Below, piece by piece: positions 7,150 to 15,692 of a stretch of DNA of 26,357 nucleotides. The notes under the pieces are model-generated. The model saw nothing but the letters and a program-made list of their open reading frames with translations, was not told the DNA's origin and did no database searches. The first letter of the stretch is position 1. The number at the start of each line of letters is the position of its first letter. Where the stretch lies: assembly GCA_964542765.1 (NCBI GenBank), contig CAZIVO010000042.1, positions 1 through 26,357 of the forward strand. The letters run 5' to 3'. The stretch is from CAZIVO01 sp964542765. GTDB taxonomy: Bacteria; Planctomycetota; UBA1135; UBA2386. The translations under genes and the position numbers were made by a program.

Positions 7150-8724
7150 TCAGGGCCTGCGCTTGGCCCAGTCAGGTTTGGGGAACTTGCGGATCCGGCT
7201 GTAGCGGCGGTAGGTCTCGAAGATCTCGCCGCCATCATCATCGACCACTCTCGGGTCTTGAGTTTTTCGGAGCGTGTCATCGAGGCGCTTGGCGAGTTCG
7301 GCCTGGGCCTTCGCGAACCGTGAGGTGCCCGCGAGATTATCGAGGCAGCCCGGGTCCTCGATGATATCGAAGAGCTCCTCGGCAGGTCTGCGATCGACCG
7401 CGAGGTGGAGATAGCGGGCGATCTCCGGGTCATCGATTCCGTTTTTGAGGAAGGTCAGGGACGGGCAGCTATCGATATCGTGGTAGCCGCCGTGCATGGG
7501 GCCGAGCGATTTGGCGTCCTTGCCGGAGGAGTAGTTGCTCGTCCCGAATTTTTGTGGCGTTCCAGCGGGCCAGCGTTCGGGCTTGAAGTTGCGAATGTAG
7601 AGGAACTGCGCGGTCCGGATGGCGCGCTGCGGATAGGCGAGGTTGTTCCAGCGCGATGAGGAATGGCGTTCGCGGGCGGAGAAGACCGCGTCGCGAGTCG
7701 GGTCGACGAGGCCCTGATCCTTCGAGCGCAGCAGATCCATCAGGCTGCGTCCCGAGGGAGGGTAGGGTGCTCCGGGGTGATCGACGCCGGCTGCTTCCAG
7801 GATGGTCGCGGTCAGATCGACGAAGCCGACAAGATCTTCGAGGACACGGTCGGCCTTGGCGACATGGCCGAAACGGATGGCCAGGGGGACATGGATGCCC
7901 GACTCGTAACAGTTTGCCTTGGCACGCGGGAAGGCCATGCCATTGTCCGAGGTGACGATGATCAGGGTGTTGTCGAGTTCACCGGCTTGCTCGAGGCTTT
8001 GCAGGATTGCCTGCAGGTGGCTGTCGAACCATTCGATCTCGATGTAGTAGTCGAGGATGTCGGAACGGATCTGTGGCCGGTCGGGCAAGAAGGCCGGCAC
8101 CGTCACGCTGGCGAGTGACTTGCCGGCAGCTTCGCCCGCGCCCTTGGCGAAGGAGCGATGAGGTTCGTGACCGCCGAACCAGAAGCAGAAGGGCTTTCCA
8201 TCCGGTCGCTCGGCAAGGAATGCGTCGAACCCTGCTGCGTAATCCGTGCGTGAGATTCCGCTGGGAGGCTTGTCCTTCGCGCGCACCGAAAAAGCAGTGC
8301 CCGCCGGATTGCGTTTGTGCCCGCCGTCCTTGAAGTTGCCGGGTCCCCAGCCTTTTCCGGTATAGCCGACGAAATAGCCGGAATTCTCGAGGAGGTTGGG
8401 GAAGGTGGCGAACTTTGAATCGAAAGAGCTGGCGTGCGTCCCTGCATGTTCGAGTTGCCAGGTGTGGCGACCGGTGAGCAGCGCTGCCCGCGAGGGGCTG
8501 CAGCCGGGGGAGGCGCAAAAGGCGTTGGTGAACAGAACGCCTTCTTTTGCGACCCGGTCGAACGCCGGGGTCTTCACGGTCGGGTCACCGTAAGCCGAAG
8601 CGTGGGGGTAGGACTGGTCGTCGGAAATGGCCAGGAGGATGTTGGGTCTCGGCGTTGACTGGGCGGTGATCGGCCCATGTCCGAGTGCGATGGCGAGGAA
8701 GGTGATCGGTAGCGTTCGGAGCAT
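7150..8724 (-). CDS. Secreted sulfatase (FGly-type, family S1)
   Basis: The frame is open up to 8931, but the ATG at 8724 gives a proper signal peptide (MLRTLPITFLAIALGHGPITAQ) and a 524-residue protein, so I prefer it. The sulfatase signature is clear: metal-binding RPNILLAISDDQ (Asp35-Asp36), the formylglycine motif CSPSR with Cys75 and Arg79 followed by LLTGR, TGKGWG (Lys124), GGHEPHRSF (His186, His189) and TSDNG (Asp260-Asn261). Cys75 must be converted to formylglycine by a maturase, which is not in the window. The C-terminal region (AIRTAQFLYIRNFKPERWP, ELFDIIEDPGCLDNLAG) is typical of S1 sulfatases such as heparan N-sulfatase-like enzymes. It would remove sulfate from a polysaccharide or glycan in the periplasm or outside the cell; the exact substrate cannot be told. 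Confidence 0.92.
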   Translation of the reverse strand: MLRTLPITFLAIALGHGPITAQSTPRPNILLAISDDQSYPHASAYGDPTVKTPAFDRVAKEGVLFTNAFCASPGCSPSRAALLTGRHTWQLEHAGTHASSFDSKFATFPNLLENSGYFVGYTGKGWGPGNFKDGGHKRNPAGTAFSVRAKDKPPSGISRTDYAAGFDAFLAERPDGKPFCFWFGGHEPHRSFAKGAGEAAGKSLASVTVPAFLPDRPQIRSDILDYYIEIEWFDSHLQAILQSLEQAGELDNTLIIVTSDNGMAFPRAKANCYESGIHVPLAIRFGHVAKADRVLEDLVGFVDLTATILEAAGVDHPGAPYPPSGRSLMDLLRSKDQGLVDPTRDAVFSARERHSSSRWNNLAYPQRAIRTAQFLYIRNFKPERWPAGTPQKFGTSNYSSGKDAKSLGPMHGGYHDIDSCPSLTFLKNGIDDPEIARYLHLAVDRRPAEELFDIIEDPGCLDNLAGTSRFAKAQAELAKRLDDTLRKTQDPRVVDDDGGEIFETYRRYSRIRKFPKPDWAKRRP

Positions 8725-9058
8725 GAGCGGATTCTCGTCGCGAGGAGCGTCACCATACATCTCGGCCTGGATAAAAATCGTCGGCAGCTTCGATGCAGGG
8801 CCGACAACAGGGGTGTTTTGAGTGCGGCGTTGCATGTCGAGAGGAGGCATTTCGCGCGTTTCGGCCGTGCTTCTCACGGGGTTGTGACGATTCATGTGAC
8901 GAACCGAGGTATCTCGGTCCGCCGTAAGCAAGATGTCCGGCTTCCGGTGTGGTGTTTCCGCCCGGCGAGAAACAGATTAGTCTTCTTCCGGAGGTTTCCC
9001 CGAGATGGGGCGGCCTCACTCGATCTCCAGCACCAAGGTCTCCCCCTGAGGTAACTCC
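8725..9058. other. Divergent intergenic region between the sulfatase and Kelch genes
   Basis: These 334 bp separate two divergent genes, so they should hold promoters for both, but I cannot name a convincing -35/-10 pair. The sulfatase frame continues open to 8931 without a signal peptide at its end. A 14-codon frame (ATG 9005 to TGA 9047-9049) preceded by GGAGG at 8990-8994 ends just before the Kelch start. A small hairpin CCGAG-GTAT-CTCGG lies near 8906-8919. Confidence 0.4.
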
Positions 9059-10591
9059 ATGCACCGTAGTTTTCTTTTAGCGTCCAGCCTCTGCCTCCTC
9101 GCCAGTGGTCTTGTGGGCCAGTCATCTCTCACCCTTCAAGGTGAGGGAGGTTCCTACCCGGGCAGGATTGCTCTCACCGTATCCAAGGCGTCGCTAGGCC
9201 GTGGCGGTGCTGTCCTGATGAGCCTCTCGCCCGGACCGATCCCGCTGTCCCTCTTCAATCCTGGCGACAAGCGCAAGTTCGATGTCGGCTACACCGGCCT
9301 GTTCGCCCTTCCGGGGGTTTTCATGCCGCCTGGTGTGCTGACGATCCCGCCCATCAAGGTTCCCGACAATCCTTCCTTCATGGACGCGACGATCTACATG
9401 CAGGGTCTCGCACTCGCGACCAATCCGATCATCGGCGCGATCAGCCAACCGCAGCCGATCCGAATGGCGCCAACGGGCACGATCAGGGACCGCCGCAAGC
9501 AGTTCACGTTGCTGCGTTGCCAGGCCATGCCGATCGAGCGTGCCGACCAGAGGGTGATGCTGACCGGCGGCGGTAGCGGCGCTCTGTGGGCGCAGGTGGC
9601 TCGCAAGACCACCGAGATCTACAATCAGGTCACGGACAGTTTCAGCGCGGGCCCGGACATGACGGTCGAGCGGTCGGTTCACACCGCGACCCGATTGCTC
9701 AATGGCGACTACCTGCTCACGGGTGGTGTCGATGGGAATAACAATCCCCAGGCCACCGCGGAGATCTACAATGCCAAGACGGACCTTTTCGTGAAGACGG
9801 CACCTCTGGCTGCGACGCTGATGTTCCACACCGCCACGCCCATGCCCGACGGCCGGGTATTTGTGATGGGCGGCAACACGATCAACAGCCTGCAGAACAT
9901 CGTGCAGATGATCACTTCAGCCCGGACGGACACGGAGTTCTACGACCCGAAGACGGGCAAGTGGAGTCCTGGACCGCACATGAAGAACCCGCGTTCGGGC
10001 CACAAGGTAGTCGCGCTGAAAGACGGGCGCCTTCTCGTTGTCGGTGGCGTGGGTGGAAAGAAGATTCTGAGCGCGACGGTCCCGGTCATCTGGGACACGG
10101 CGGAGGTCTACGATCCGAAGACCAACCAGTTCAAGCTGGTGGGTAACTTGGCCGTGGCGCATTGCTTGCCGGGCCTTACCCTGCTCGATGACGGCCGGGT
10201 TCTCGCCGTTGGTGGCGGCTGCTTGATCCAGTTGCCCAACAACCTGGGTGTGATCACCAATGTTGCCGAACTCTTCGATCCGAAGACCAATACATGGTCG
10301 TCGGCAGGCAAGATGAAGACGCCGCGCATGCTGTTCGAAGCTTACAATCTTGGCAATGGTCGCATCCTGCACATCGGTGGTGCAGACGGCAACTTCACCA
10401 ATCCGGTGGCCGTGGCCACGACCGAGATCTACAACGTCAAGACCAACACATGGTCGGCTGGTCCCAAGCTCGCGGGGCCGCGCGCTGCCTTCAGCAGCTA
10501 CGTGAACAAGACGGGACAGATCCACATACTCGGCGGTGTCGCGGGAGTCGCCGCGACCTGCCTCAATACCACCGAGTGGTATTACCGCTGA
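9059..10591 (+). CDS. Secreted Kelch-repeat beta-propeller protein
   Basis: The start ATG at 9059 has a fair ribosome site (TGAGGT, about 9047-9052) and opens a signal peptide (MHRSFLLASSLCLLASGLVGQ). Residues about 22-150 form a strand-rich N-terminal domain. From about 155 to the end come six to seven Kelch-type repeats of about 50 residues. Each has a pattern like DGRVLAVGG followed by TAEVYDPKTNxWSxGPxM; examples start near TATRLLNGDYLLTGG, TATPMPDGRVFVMGG, KVVALKDGRLLVVGG and LTLLDDGRVLAVGGG. These repeats build a beta-propeller, often a galactose-oxidase-like fold. I see no copper-ligand set, so it is more likely a binding or structural propeller than an oxidase. An 11-bp hairpin follows the gene. 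Confidence 0.88.
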   Translation: MHRSFLLASSLCLLASGLVGQSSLTLQGEGGSYPGRIALTVSKASLGRGGAVLMSLSPGPIPLSLFNPGDKRKFDVGYTGLFALPGVFMPPGVLTIPPIKVPDNPSFMDATIYMQGLALATNPIIGAISQPQPIRMAPTGTIRDRRKQFTLLRCQAMPIERADQRVMLTGGGSGALWAQVARKTTEIYNQVTDSFSAGPDMTVERSVHTATRLLNGDYLLTGGVDGNNNPQATAEIYNAKTDLFVKTAPLAATLMFHTATPMPDGRVFVMGGNTINSLQNIVQMITSARTDTEFYDPKTGKWSPGPHMKNPRSGHKVVALKDGRLLVVGGVGGKKILSATVPVIWDTAEVYDPKTNQFKLVGNLAVAHCLPGLTLLDDGRVLAVGGGCLIQLPNNLGVITNVAELFDPKTNTWSSAGKMKTPRMLFEAYNLGNGRILHIGGADGNFTNPVAVATTEIYNVKTNTWSAGPKLAGPRAAFSSYVNKTGQIHILGGVAGVAATCLNTTEWYYR

Positions 10592-10602
10592 TCACATCAG
10601 GA

Positions 10603-10629
10603 GCAGGCGAGGCGCTGAGCCTCGTCTGC
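10603..10629. terminator. Bidirectional hairpin terminator between convergent genes
   Basis: The arms GCAGGCGAGGC and GCCTCGTCTGC pair over 11 positions (one G-T) around the loop GCTGA. The hairpin lies between the stop of the Kelch gene and the stop of the second sulfatase gene, so it can serve both. There is no long T run. Confidence 0.55.
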
Positions 10630-10639
10630 CGCGAGACCA

Positions 10640-12157
10640 TCATTGCCAGGGCGTGAGGGGTTTGCCGTCCTTTGCGGTCGGGTACTGAGCCTTCGCATCG
10701 GCGAGCGCGGCCGCCATGGCCTTGGTCATGCGGCGTAGCTGTTCGGGTTCGCTCCCGGCGAGGTTGTTTGATTCGCTGCGGTCCTTGGCCAGGTTGAAGA
10801 GTTCGTCTCGCGAGCCTTTCGGCTCGTGATAGTGGTGGATGAGCTTCCAGTCTCCTTGGCGATAGGCCGTGAAGTAGCTGCTCCGATGGCTGTGGGGGAA
10901 GTGCATCAGGAAACTTTCCAGGTGCTGGCTCTTTGCGCCTGCCAGCAAGGGACTCAGATCGATGCCATCGATCTTGCTTTCGTGCTCGAGGCCGGTGATC
11001 GCGAGGATCGTCGGGAACAGGTCGTAGATCCTGCCAACCTTGCGGGAGAGGGTTCCGCCACGAATCGGCAAGGCCTTCTGAGCTGCCGCCTTGCTGTTTG
11101 GTTTTGCCCAGGCCGCGATGAAGGGCACCCGCAGGCCGCCTTCGTAATGGGTGCCTTTCTTGCCGCGCAGCGGTGCTGCACAGGCGATTTCATGCGTCGA
11201 GCCCAGCGGCGCATCGGTGCCATTGTCGCCGAGAAAGAACACCAGCGTGTTCTCGGCCACCCCGAGCTTGTCCAGATGATCGAGCATGTCGCCGAGCGAC
11301 TTGTCGATGCCCTCGATCATGGTGGCGAAGGCGATGGCGCGTTTGCTGAGGTCCTTGCCCTCGTAATGGGCCGCGAAACGAGGGTCCGTTTCGAACGGAC
11401 CGTGCACGGCGTAGTGCGACATGTAGGCGAAGAAGGGCTTGTTGTCGGTCACGGCCTGTCCGATGGCAGCGTTCATCTCCAGGGTCAGAGCTTCGGTCAG
11501 GTAGATCTCTTGGCCGTGGTACTTCTCCAGACCGGGAACGGCGCGCCTCTGCCGTTTTTTATTGGCGTGACCGAAGTGATCGGCGCCGTAGTAGCTGCCC
11601 GGTTGGCCCCAGGAACAGCCGGCGATATTGATGTCGAAGCCGAAATTCTGCGGCAGTTCGCCAAAGCTGTCGTTGGGTCCGAAGTGCGCCTTGCCGGCAT
11701 GCATGGTGCGATAGCCGGCCTCGCGAAGGATCGCCGGGAGGGTCTCGTGCTGGCGGGAGATTCCTTTCCACTGCCAGTCCTTGGGGCCGAATTTGCCGGC
11801 GTTGTTGGATTCCGACAGGATCCATTGCGTGGTGCGGTGCCTGGCCGAGGTCTGGCCGGTCATCAGGGTGACCCGCGTCGGCGAACAGACGCTGTTGGCG
11901 TAGAACTGCTCGAAGCGGATGCCATGAGCGGCCAAGCGCTCCATGTTGGGGGTGCGGAAGAGGTCGTTGAGAGGATGTCGCTCGGGCTTGCCCTGTGCAT
12001 CGGTGAGGAAGGGGAGCGAGGTGTCCATGACTCCCATGTCGTCGATGAGGAAGACCAGGATGTTCGGGTGTCCGGCGGCCGGGTTCCGTTGCTCCTCCTG
12101 GGCTGTGAGCAGCGATGAGATGGACAGCAGCAGTGTGATCGGGATGAGTTTGTGCAT
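10640..12157 (-). CDS. Secreted arylsulfatase-type sulfatase (family S1)
   Basis: This 505-residue protein has a signal peptide (1-20, LLTAQ) and a full sulfatase domain. HPNILVFLIDDMG holds the metal ligands Asp39-Asp40. NSVCSPTRVTLMTG is the C-x-P-x-R formylglycine motif with Cys91 and Arg95. HAGKAHFG gives Lys156 and His158, YAVHGPF gives His252, and LGDNGTDAP gives Asp311-Asn312. The end (YRQGDWKLIHHYHEPKGSRDELFNLAKDRSESNNLA) is the usual C-terminal subdomain. It is related to, but clearly different from, the sulfatase at 7150-8724, so the two probably act on different sulfate positions or glycans. It is exported; cysteine must be converted to formylglycine. Confidence 0.93.
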   Translation of the reverse strand: MHKLIPITLLLSISSLLTAQEEQRNPAAGHPNILVFLIDDMGVMDTSLPFLTDAQGKPERHPLNDLFRTPNMERLAAHGIRFEQFYANSVCSPTRVTLMTGQTSARHRTTQWILSESNNAGKFGPKDWQWKGISRQHETLPAILREAGYRTMHAGKAHFGPNDSFGELPQNFGFDINIAGCSWGQPGSYYGADHFGHANKKRQRRAVPGLEKYHGQEIYLTEALTLEMNAAIGQAVTDNKPFFAYMSHYAVHGPFETDPRFAAHYEGKDLSKRAIAFATMIEGIDKSLGDMLDHLDKLGVAENTLVFFLGDNGTDAPLGSTHEIACAAPLRGKKGTHYEGGLRVPFIAAWAKPNSKAAAQKALPIRGGTLSRKVGRIYDLFPTILAITGLEHESKIDGIDLSPLLAGAKSQHLESFLMHFPHSHRSSYFTAYRQGDWKLIHHYHEPKGSRDELFNLAKDRSESNNLAGSEPEQLRRMTKAMAAALADAKAQYPTAKDGKPLTPWQ

Positions 12158-12206
12158 GGTAGATTCAGGTTTGGGGATGGATGCTCCGAGACTTCGAAGC
12201 GGGTGG

Positions 12207-12887
12207 CTACTGCTTCGTTACCGTGGCCAGCCCGCTGATTTTTTGCGTGACCTTCGGATCTCCTTTGTAGGTCACCGTACCGATTCCAGCCATCTTGATA
12301 TCGAGTGATTCCTGGGCGTGAACGGAGAGTGTTCCTGCTCCGGAAGCCTGGATCTTCGCCGCACGTGCGATCAGGTCCTGGGCCTGGACCGACACTGCGC
12401 CCGCAATTTGGATGTCCAGGTGATCGACGCTGCCTTGCAGGGTGATCTTGGCGGCGCCGCTGGCCGCGATCTCGAGGCGTTCGCCGGCGAGAGCCTGAGC
12501 CGTGACCGAGCAGGATCCGGCGATGGCGAGCCGGGTCAAGCGCGGCGTGGTCACGGCGATCTTGACACCGAGAGAGGTCGAGAAGGATTCGCTGGCTCCG
12601 ATGATCAACACCCCATTCACCACCTCGGCGGTGATGATTTCGAGGAGATTATCATCGGTTTGCAGATCCAGGGGACCGGCCGCGCCGGTGGCGATGTCCA
12701 GCTGGACGGACCCTCGGACTTCGATGGCTTCGAAGGCCGGCAAGTCCTGTTGACGGTGACCCTCGATGCCGCTGCCCTCGATGTCGTCGCCACCACCAAA
12801 TCCGACGCGGAAGTTATCCTTACAAGCGGTGAGTGCTACGGCCATCAGAATGGCGGTAAGGAGGGGCTTTGCGATGCTCGTCTTCAT
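12207..12887 (-). CDS. DUF2807 (head-GIN domain) lipoprotein
   Basis: The 226-residue protein has a lipoprotein signal with lipobox ALTAC (Cys22). From about residue 47 it reads as the DUF2807/head-GIN pattern: FEAIEVRGSVQLDIATG, then regular short strands with repeated Gly/Ala (LTRLAIAGSCSVTAQAL, LEIAASGAAKITLQG, LDIQIAGAVSVQAQ, AKIQASGAGTLSVHAQ, LDIKMAGIGTVTYKGDP), consistent with a right-handed beta-helix. Members are called putative auto-transporter adhesins, but no function is proven. The repeats at about 20-residue spacing are easy to see. It is divergent from the large toroid-protein gene and follows no close partner (49 bp before the sulfatase start in transcription order). Confidence 0.85.
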   Translation of the reverse strand: MKTSIAKPLLTAILMAVALTACKDNFRVGFGGGDDIEGSGIEGHRQQDLPAFEAIEVRGSVQLDIATGAAGPLDLQTDDNLLEIITAEVVNGVLIIGASESFSTSLGVKIAVTTPRLTRLAIAGSCSVTAQALAGERLEIAASGAAKITLQGSVDHLDIQIAGAVSVQAQDLIARAAKIQASGAGTLSVHAQESLDIKMAGIGTVTYKGDPKVTQKISGLATVTKQ

Positions 12888-13059
12888 GCGGCCACGATAG
12901 CCTCGCTCCTTGCTCTTCGCTCTATCTTGCCGCCTGTATCGCCCCCGAGCTGGTTTCTGGATCGGTCGGGATGCCTCGAACAGGTTCTCTTGGGGGAGAT
13001 CGGGGCGCTCGTGCGGGTATGATCACGACCCTCGCTGGCTGACCGTGTAAAACGATCCC

Positions 13060-15603
13060 GTGCTTCGCCTCACCACCATCCTTCTTGCCGGAACTGCGCC
13101 CTTTTTGCGGGCGCAGACCTTTGAGTGGAAGATTCCCGAGAGGGGAGCTGCCATCTACGACCGTAGCTGTCAGCGCACAGCGACGGTCATCGAGCCCGCA
13201 GCGAGGATCTACACAGCCGAGCAGAAGCGAAGGCTGGCGAGTCTGGCCAGCCGGATAGCGCACGCGGAGCGCGAGATGTACGAACCTGACCGGGAGCTCG
13301 ACCGTGATCAGGCCGAGTGGTATGCGGAGACGGCTGCCAAGCTGCTCGAGATGCATGAGTCGGGGGTGGTCTTTGCTACCGTATCGATGACGAGCTGGCA
13401 GGTTCTCGGCACGTTGTCGGCAGCCGATGCCGGCAAGGTCTTTGCCACCGAGTTCGGACCCGAGCGCGGCGTCGATCTCGGGCGCAAGTACGAGGGCGGC
13501 AAGCTGGGATGGCGGAGCGAGCCCCGCTTCATCGATGGGAAGGTCCATGCCCTGCCGGCGAAGGTCGGGGCAACTTATCTCTACCGGACATTGTCATCGC
13601 CGTCTGCTCGCGAGGTGGGGGTGTCTCTGGGGTCTGATGATGGCATCAAGCTCTGGTTGAACGGTAAGGAACTGCTGAGCCATGACATTCCCCGCGGGGT
13701 TGCGCCCGATCAGGAACGGGTGAAGCTGGCGCTGGACAAGGGCGTCAACAAGCTCCTGATCAAGATCGCCAATACCGGCGGTGCCGCCGGCTTCTACTTT
13801 CGCAAGGACGAGGAGTCTTTCCTCGGTTTCTCCGGCGAGTTCGCTCGCTTGTTCTTGCGCGGCGCTGATCAGCGCAGCAGCGAGCAAGAGCGGATGGTCA
13901 TGGCGTATTACCGCCGTGAGCACTCCGCGGACTGGCGCGCAGCGGCCAAGGAGATCGAGCAGTTGCGCGAGCAGCGCGCGGCCATAGAGAAATCAGCACC
14001 GGTCTCGAAGACCCTGCGCAACCGCAGTGTCCGGGAGCTGTCGACGCGTCTGGGTCCTGCTCTCTTGCTCCACTCGGATCTCGATCACCGGGTCGGGCGG
14101 GTCCTTGCGGATCCCGCCGACCTCACCGAGATGGCCGCGCACCTGGCCTTCGATCTGAGGAGCTTGGGTCACCACAAGAAGAGGGTCGACCGCCTGTTGC
14201 CGGCCATGCCGACCTTCGGGAAGCTCCGTGTGCGTGGCGCTGCCGGAGCTATCGGCACCGATGGCTGGCAGTTGCTCACCTTGACGGTGAGCAAGGATGG
14301 GGCGAGCAGTCGTCGTGGCAGCACCCAAGGTCCACTGGTTGGCCGGCTCGAGATTGTCCGGCAGTTCGATGCCGAACGCGGTCTGGTCGTTGGATTCGAG
14401 AGCTCGTTCACGGGTGAGATGTATTTCGCGGGCCGTCCTGACACGCAGGTGCAGCGAGCGAGCTTTCTGCTGCGGGACGAATGGAAGTTGCGTGCGGTCA
14501 CCGGCCGCGGCGCGGCCTTCAATGCGCAGGTCGCCGAGGCGATCCGTAAGGGCGCAGTCTTCTTGGAGGGCAAGATCAACGCTGACCTGAACCGGGTCTT
14601 TCCTGCTGCTCCCGACAAGGGCGGGCAGACTCGCAAGAGCGGTGAACTCGCCTTGATCTTGCTGACCTTGATCAAGGCCGGGGGTTCGCCACAGGACCCG
14701 CCGATCGCCAAGGCGCTCGCCGAACTTCGCCGCCGCGAAATCCGTGACACCTATTCGCTCGGGGTGGCCTTGATGGCGATGGAGGCCTGTTACACGCCGC
14801 CCAACGAGCGCACCGACCTGCTCAATGGGCTGATCGATGCACCGCGACAGCGCATTCCCAGTCCCGAGGACAAGGCCTGCATGAAGCGCTGGGTCGCGCG
14901 CTTGCTCGACAATCGTGATCAGCGGAACCGCGATCATTTGGCCCGTTGGAATTACGTTCCCGGTCGGCGCTTCGACAATTCCCTGTCGCAGTATGCCCTG
15001 CTCGGCCTCTATGCCGCTCAACTCTGCGGTATCGAGATCGACCCGTCCATCTGGCCCAAGGCGGCGCGGAGCTTCCTTGACCAGCAGCGCAAGGACGGTG
15101 AGCGGATCGGCCTCGACCTGGTCGAACACGACCAGCTCACCGAGAAGACGGCTCGCCGCCGCACCGTATCTTCGGTGCAGCCCGCGGGATGGGCTTATTC
15201 CGGTCGCGGTAACAATACCGGCAGCATGACCACCGCCGGGATCGCCAGCTTGCTGATCTGTGATGCAGCGATGGGCAAGCGCCGCCCGTCCGAGGTCTCC
15301 CATGCTCGACTGCTTGCGGCGACGCGCGCCGGCTTCGCATGGCTGGCCCGGAACTACCAGGTGCGGAGCAACCCCGGCGCCGGCTCCAGCTGGCTCTACT
15401 ATTATCTCTACGGCCTGGAGCGTGCCTGCGAACTCGCGCAGGTTGCGCATCTCCAGGGGTGTGACTGGTATTTCGATGGTGCCACCTGGCTGATCGAGCA
15501 GCAGGGGGGAAACGGAGCCTTTCTCAGTTCCTCCGCCCCGGACGTCTGCTTCGCGATCCTTTTTCTCAAGAAGGCAGCCTTGCCGGTCTTCACCGGCCGT
15601 TGA
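13060..15603 (+). CDS. Large secreted protein: beta-sandwich domain plus squalene-cyclase-like alpha/alpha toroid
   Basis: The start is probably the GTG at 13060, which gives a signal peptide ending FLRAQ and 847 residues. Residues about 100-250 form a beta-sandwich module with SLGSDDGIKLWLNGKELL and KLLIKIANTGGAAGFYF, a pattern also found in planctomycete PSD1-type and glycan-binding proteins. Residues about 270-400 are helical. Residues about 480-840 look like a prenyltransferase/squalene-oxidase-type alpha/alpha toroid, with repeated motifs such as SGELALILLTLIKAG, FDNSLSQYALLGLYAAQLCG, GWAYSGRGNNTGSMTTAGIASLLI and SWLYYYLYGLERACELA. No DxDD-type cyclase motif is visible, so a binding rather than a cyclase role is likely. 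The toroid domain call is by pattern and is not proven. Confidence 0.8.
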   Translation: MLRLTTILLAGTAPFLRAQTFEWKIPERGAAIYDRSCQRTATVIEPAARIYTAEQKRRLASLASRIAHAEREMYEPDRELDRDQAEWYAETAAKLLEMHESGVVFATVSMTSWQVLGTLSAADAGKVFATEFGPERGVDLGRKYEGGKLGWRSEPRFIDGKVHALPAKVGATYLYRTLSSPSAREVGVSLGSDDGIKLWLNGKELLSHDIPRGVAPDQERVKLALDKGVNKLLIKIANTGGAAGFYFRKDEESFLGFSGEFARLFLRGADQRSSEQERMVMAYYRREHSADWRAAAKEIEQLREQRAAIEKSAPVSKTLRNRSVRELSTRLGPALLLHSDLDHRVGRVLADPADLTEMAAHLAFDLRSLGHHKKRVDRLLPAMPTFGKLRVRGAAGAIGTDGWQLLTLTVSKDGASSRRGSTQGPLVGRLEIVRQFDAERGLVVGFESSFTGEMYFAGRPDTQVQRASFLLRDEWKLRAVTGRGAAFNAQVAEAIRKGAVFLEGKINADLNRVFPAAPDKGGQTRKSGELALILLTLIKAGGSPQDPPIAKALAELRRREIRDTYSLGVALMAMEACYTPPNERTDLLNGLIDAPRQRIPSPEDKACMKRWVARLLDNRDQRNRDHLARWNYVPGRRFDNSLSQYALLGLYAAQLCGIEIDPSIWPKAARSFLDQQRKDGERIGLDLVEHDQLTEKTARRRTVSSVQPAGWAYSGRGNNTGSMTTAGIASLLICDAAMGKRRPSEVSHARLLAATRAGFAWLARNYQVRSNPGAGSSWLYYYLYGLERACELAQVAHLQGCDWYFDGATWLIEQQGGNGAFLSSSAPDVCFAILFLKKAALPVFTGR

Positions 15604-15692
15604 CCGCTGGTGGGCCGCTGCGCAGCGAGGCGTGTCGGCGAGCGGCGTGAACTATCTTCCGGCCGAAGGCCAAAGTGACTAGAGTTCTCGCC

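Noticed and set aside
10826..12118. 430-codon plus-strand open frame
   Set aside because: It is the antisense shadow of the second sulfatase.
13993..15450. 485-codon minus-strand open frame
   Set aside because: It is antisense to the toroid protein and has no signal peptide or domain; GC-rich codons leave long shadows.
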